Assembly: GCF_003416895.1 (NCBI RefSeq)
Contig: NZ_QVIO01000003.1
Coordinates: forward strand, 1-64,000
Direction: 5' to 3'
Length of the DNA: 64,000 bases
DNA from: Duganella sp. BJB476
Lineage (GTDB): Bacteria > Pseudomonadota > Gammaproteobacteria > Burkholderiales > Burkholderiaceae_D
The position numbers and the translations under genes were made by a program. The notes under the pieces were generated by a model that saw nothing but the letters and a program-made list of their open reading frames with translations, was not told where the DNA came from and made no database searches. This document shows, piece by piece, positions 61,945-64,000 of the stretch; the first letter of the stretch is position 1, and every line of letters begins with the position of its first letter.

Positions 61945-63084
61945 ATGACCTCCGCCTTACCTTTCTTGCCTTTTTCGAAACCTACGATCGATGAGGCGAC
62001 CATCGCCGCCGTCAGCGACGTGCTGCGTTCCGGCTGGATCACCAGCGGCCCCAAAGTGGCCGCCTTCGAAGCCCAAATGTCCGAATACTTTGGCGGCCGC
62101 CCTGTGCGCACCTTCAATTCCGGCACCTGCACGATGGAGATCGCACTGCGCATCGCCGGCATCGGCGCCGGCGACGAAGTCATCACCACCTCGATCTCGT
62201 GGGTCGCCACGGCCAACGTCATCATCGAAGTGGGCGCCACGCCGGTGTTCGCCGATATCGACCCGGTCACCCGCAATATCGACCTGGACAAAGTGGAAGC
62301 CGCGATCACCCCGCGCACCAAGGCCATCATCCCGGTCTACCTGTCCGGCCTGCCCGTCGACATGGACCGCCTGTACGCCATCGCCAAGAAACACAATCTG
62401 CGCGTGATCGAAGACGCGGCGCAGGCGTTCGGCTCCGAATGGAACGGCAAGCGCATCGGCTCGTTCGGCGACTTCGTCTCGTTCAGCTTCCAGGCCAACA
62501 AGAACATCACCACCGGCGAAGGCGGCGCGCTGGTGCTGAACAACCTGGAAGAAGCCAAGCTGGCCGAGAAGTACCGCCTGCAGGGCGTGACCCGCAGCGG
62601 CGTCGACGGCATCGATGTCGATGTCCTCGGCGGCAAGTACAACATGAGCGACATCATGGCCGCCATCGGCCTGGGCCAGTTCGCCAATATCGACAACATC
62701 ACCGCGCACCGCCGCAACCTGGCGCGCCATTACTACCAGGCTTTCGGCCCGGATTTCGAAGCGCAGTCCGGCGCCCAGCTGCCGCTGCAGGCCTTCGACA
62801 CCAGCAATTACCACCTGTTCCAGATCGTGCTGCCGGATAACGGCCCGACCACCCGCGCCGACTTCATGCGCGCGATGCAGGAGCGGTTCAACGTCGGCAC
62901 CGGTTACCACTACGCGCCTATCCACCTGTTCACCATGTACCGCGAGCGCGGCTTCAAGGAGGGCATGTTCCCCGTGTCGGAAAAAATCGGCCGCCTGACC
63001 GTGACCCTGCCGATGTTCTATGCCATGACCACGGCCGATGTCGACCGTGCCGTCGCCGCCGTGAAAGCGATTTTGATCAAATGA
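61945..63084 (+). CDS. arnB: DegT/DnrJ/EryC1 aminotransferase, ArnB-like
   Basis: A 379-aa PLP sugar aminotransferase. It opens LPFSKPTIDEATIAAVSDVL; the PLP lysine is in FQANKNITTGEGGAL and EDAAQAFG is the conserved Asp motif. ArnB makes UDP-4-amino-4-deoxy-L-arabinose from the 4-keto sugar. The surrounding arnT-, SMR- and arnC-like genes favour this role over other sugar aminotransferases. It overlaps the following gene as ATGA. Confidence 0.82.
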   Translation: MTSALPFLPFSKPTIDEATIAAVSDVLRSGWITSGPKVAAFEAQMSEYFGGRPVRTFNSGTCTMEIALRIAGIGAGDEVITTSISWVATANVIIEVGATPVFADIDPVTRNIDLDKVEAAITPRTKAIIPVYLSGLPVDMDRLYAIAKKHNLRVIEDAAQAFGSEWNGKRIGSFGDFVSFSFQANKNITTGEGGALVLNNLEEAKLAEKYRLQGVTRSGVDGIDVDVLGGKYNMSDIMAAIGLGQFANIDNITAHRRNLARHYYQAFGPDFEAQSGAQLPLQAFDTSNYHLFQIVLPDNGPTTRADFMRAMQERFNVGTGYHYAPIHLFTMYRERGFKEGMFPVSEKIGRLTVTLPMFYAMTTADVDRAVAAVKAILIK

Positions 63085-64000
63085 GCGTGTCGTTGATGAA
63101 ACCAGAAATTACCGTCGTCATTCCCATCTACAACGAGCAGGCCGGCCTGCAGTCCTTGTTCGACCGCCTGTATCCGGCGCTCGACAAGCTCGGCACGACC
63201 TACGAGATCGTGTTCGTCAACGACGGCAGCCGCGACAACTCGGTCTCCATCCTGGCCGAGCAGTTCCGCCTGCGTCCCGACGTCACCCGCGTGGTGCTGT
63301 TCAACGGCAACTACGGCCAGCACATGGCGATCCTGGCGGGCTTCGAAGCCTCGCGCGGCGACATCATGATCACGCTCGACGCCGACCTGCAAAACCCGCC
63401 CGAGGAAATCGGCAACCTGGTGGCCAAGATCCGCGAAGGCTACGACTACGTCGGTTCGATCCGCCGCAAACGCCAGGATTCGGCGTGGCGCACCTACGCG
63501 TCCAAGGCCATGAACCAGCTGCGCGAAAAGATCACCAACATCAAGATCACCGACCAGGGCAATATGCTGCGCGCCTACGGCCGCAATGTGATCGACCTGG
63601 TCAACCAGTGCGGCGAGGTCAACACCTTCGTGCCGGCGCTGGCCTACCGCTTCTCGCGCAAGCCGACCGAGATCATCGTCGAGCACGAAGAACGCTCGGC
63701 CGGCGAATCGAAGTACTCCTTGTACAGCCTGATCCGCCTGAATTTCGACCTGGTCACCGGCTTCTCGCTGGTGCCGCTGCAATTCTTCTCGATGTTCGGC
63801 ATCCTGCTGTCGCTGGCCTCGGGCCTGCTGGTGTTCGTGCTGCTGGTGCGCCGCCTGTTCCTGGGCGCGGAAGCGGAAGGCCTGTTCACGCTGTTCGCGA
63901 TCGCCTTCTTCTTCATGGGGACCATCCTGTTCGGCATCGGCCTGCTGGGCGAATACGTGGGCCGCATCTTCCAACAGGTGCGCGCGCGCCCTCGCTACGT
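63081..64000 (+). CDS. arnC: ArnC-like undecaprenyl-phosphate glycosyltransferase (partial, runs off the end)
   Basis: The gene starts at ATG 63081 (ATGA overlap with arnB) and stays open for 306 codons to the window end, so only the last few residues should be missing. A GT2 catalytic domain has VVIPIYNEQ, VNDGSRD, NYGQHMAILAGFEASRG and the DXD-like TLDADLQNPPEE. Two C-terminal transmembrane helices follow (FSMFGILLSLASGLLVFVLL; FFFMGTILFGIGLLGEYVG). ArnC attaches Ara4FN to undecaprenyl phosphate. The order arnB-arnC matches known operons; arnA and arnD would follow outside the window. Confidence 0.85.
   Translation, partial: MSVSLMKPEITVVIPIYNEQAGLQSLFDRLYPALDKLGTTYEIVFVNDGSRDNSVSILAEQFRLRPDVTRVVLFNGNYGQHMAILAGFEASRGDIMITLDADLQNPPEEIGNLVAKIREGYDYVGSIRRKRQDSAWRTYASKAMNQLREKITNIKITDQGNMLRAYGRNVIDLVNQCGEVNTFVPALAYRFSRKPTEIIVEHEERSAGESKYSLYSLIRLNFDLVTGFSLVPLQFFSMFGILLSLASGLLVFVLLVRRLFLGAEAEGLFTLFAIAFFFMGTILFGIGLLGEYVGRIFQQVRARPRY

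Overview
The window looks like the chromosome of a GC-rich, Gram-negative betaproteobacterium, most likely of the Oxalobacteraceae (Duganella/Massilia group). That placement is an inference from gene content and style: Bug-type binding protein with TctDE-like regulators, a general porin, an aryl-polyene pigment cluster, a GlrK-lipoprotein-GlrR set, arn lipid A genes and dense codon-overlapped operons. No marker gene such as 16S rRNA is present to prove it.

Layout. 1-1180 looks like the inner edge of an integrated element: a gene-less, hairpin-rich stretch, an AlpA-like regulator, tandem 12-bp repeats, then tRNA-Pro(GGG) on the minus strand with its own promoter and terminator. 1262-9390 holds a sirtuin, a fumarylacetoacetate-hydrolase-family enzyme and a complete RND multidrug efflux operon with a TetR regulator and a probable TetR operator upstream of the pump genes. 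9589-14886 carries a membrane diguanylate cyclase, then a KaiC-like double ATPase tightly followed by a hybrid histidine kinase with a degenerate N-terminal receiver. 14917-20607 has an LplT-PlsC type fusion, a LuxR-type two-component pair, a TonB-like protein and a secreted polysaccharide deacetylase.

20584-37566 is a 19-gene minus-strand aryl polyene (APE) operon, nearly all genes overlapping or separated by a few bases. It encodes ketosynthases, ketoreductase, dehydratases, two ACPs, a ligase-dehydratase fusion, an aromatic amino-acid ammonia-lyase, thioesterase, glycosyl- and acyltransferases, LolA/MMPL-type export proteins, a phosphopantetheinyl transferase and a flavoprotein with halogenase signatures. 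Together these would make an aromatic starter, extend it to a conjugated polyene, attach it to a lipid and move it to the outer membrane.

37906-46586 is a mixed uptake locus: ABC ATPase, fused permease and binding protein of the Fbp/Afu type, a Bug/TctC binding protein, a porin and a divergent TctDE-like two-component system. 46644-50273 carries a HEPN-MNT toxin-antitoxin-like pair, RraB, a YciI protein and a translationally coupled hydrolase-DUF4431-CPBP cassette with a 47-bp remnant of a second hydrolase copy. 50372-56482 has a chemoreceptor and the GlrK-lipoprotein-GlrR system, whose apparent target is visible: a perfect TGTC-N10-GACA site and a consensus sigma-54 promoter in front of a BON-domain gene. 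A 90-bp perfect palindrome separates that gene from hom. 56665-64000 holds homoserine dehydrogenase, an AlaA-like aminotransferase, an Mth938-like protein and arn-type genes (arnT, SMR flippase subunit, arnB and arnC, the last cut by the window end).

The most interesting leads are the GlrR/sigma-54/BON circuit, the KaiC plus pseudo-receiver kinase operon, the halogenase-like enzyme and gene fusions in the APE operon, the HEPN-MNT-RraB operon, and the long palindrome at 56568-56657.
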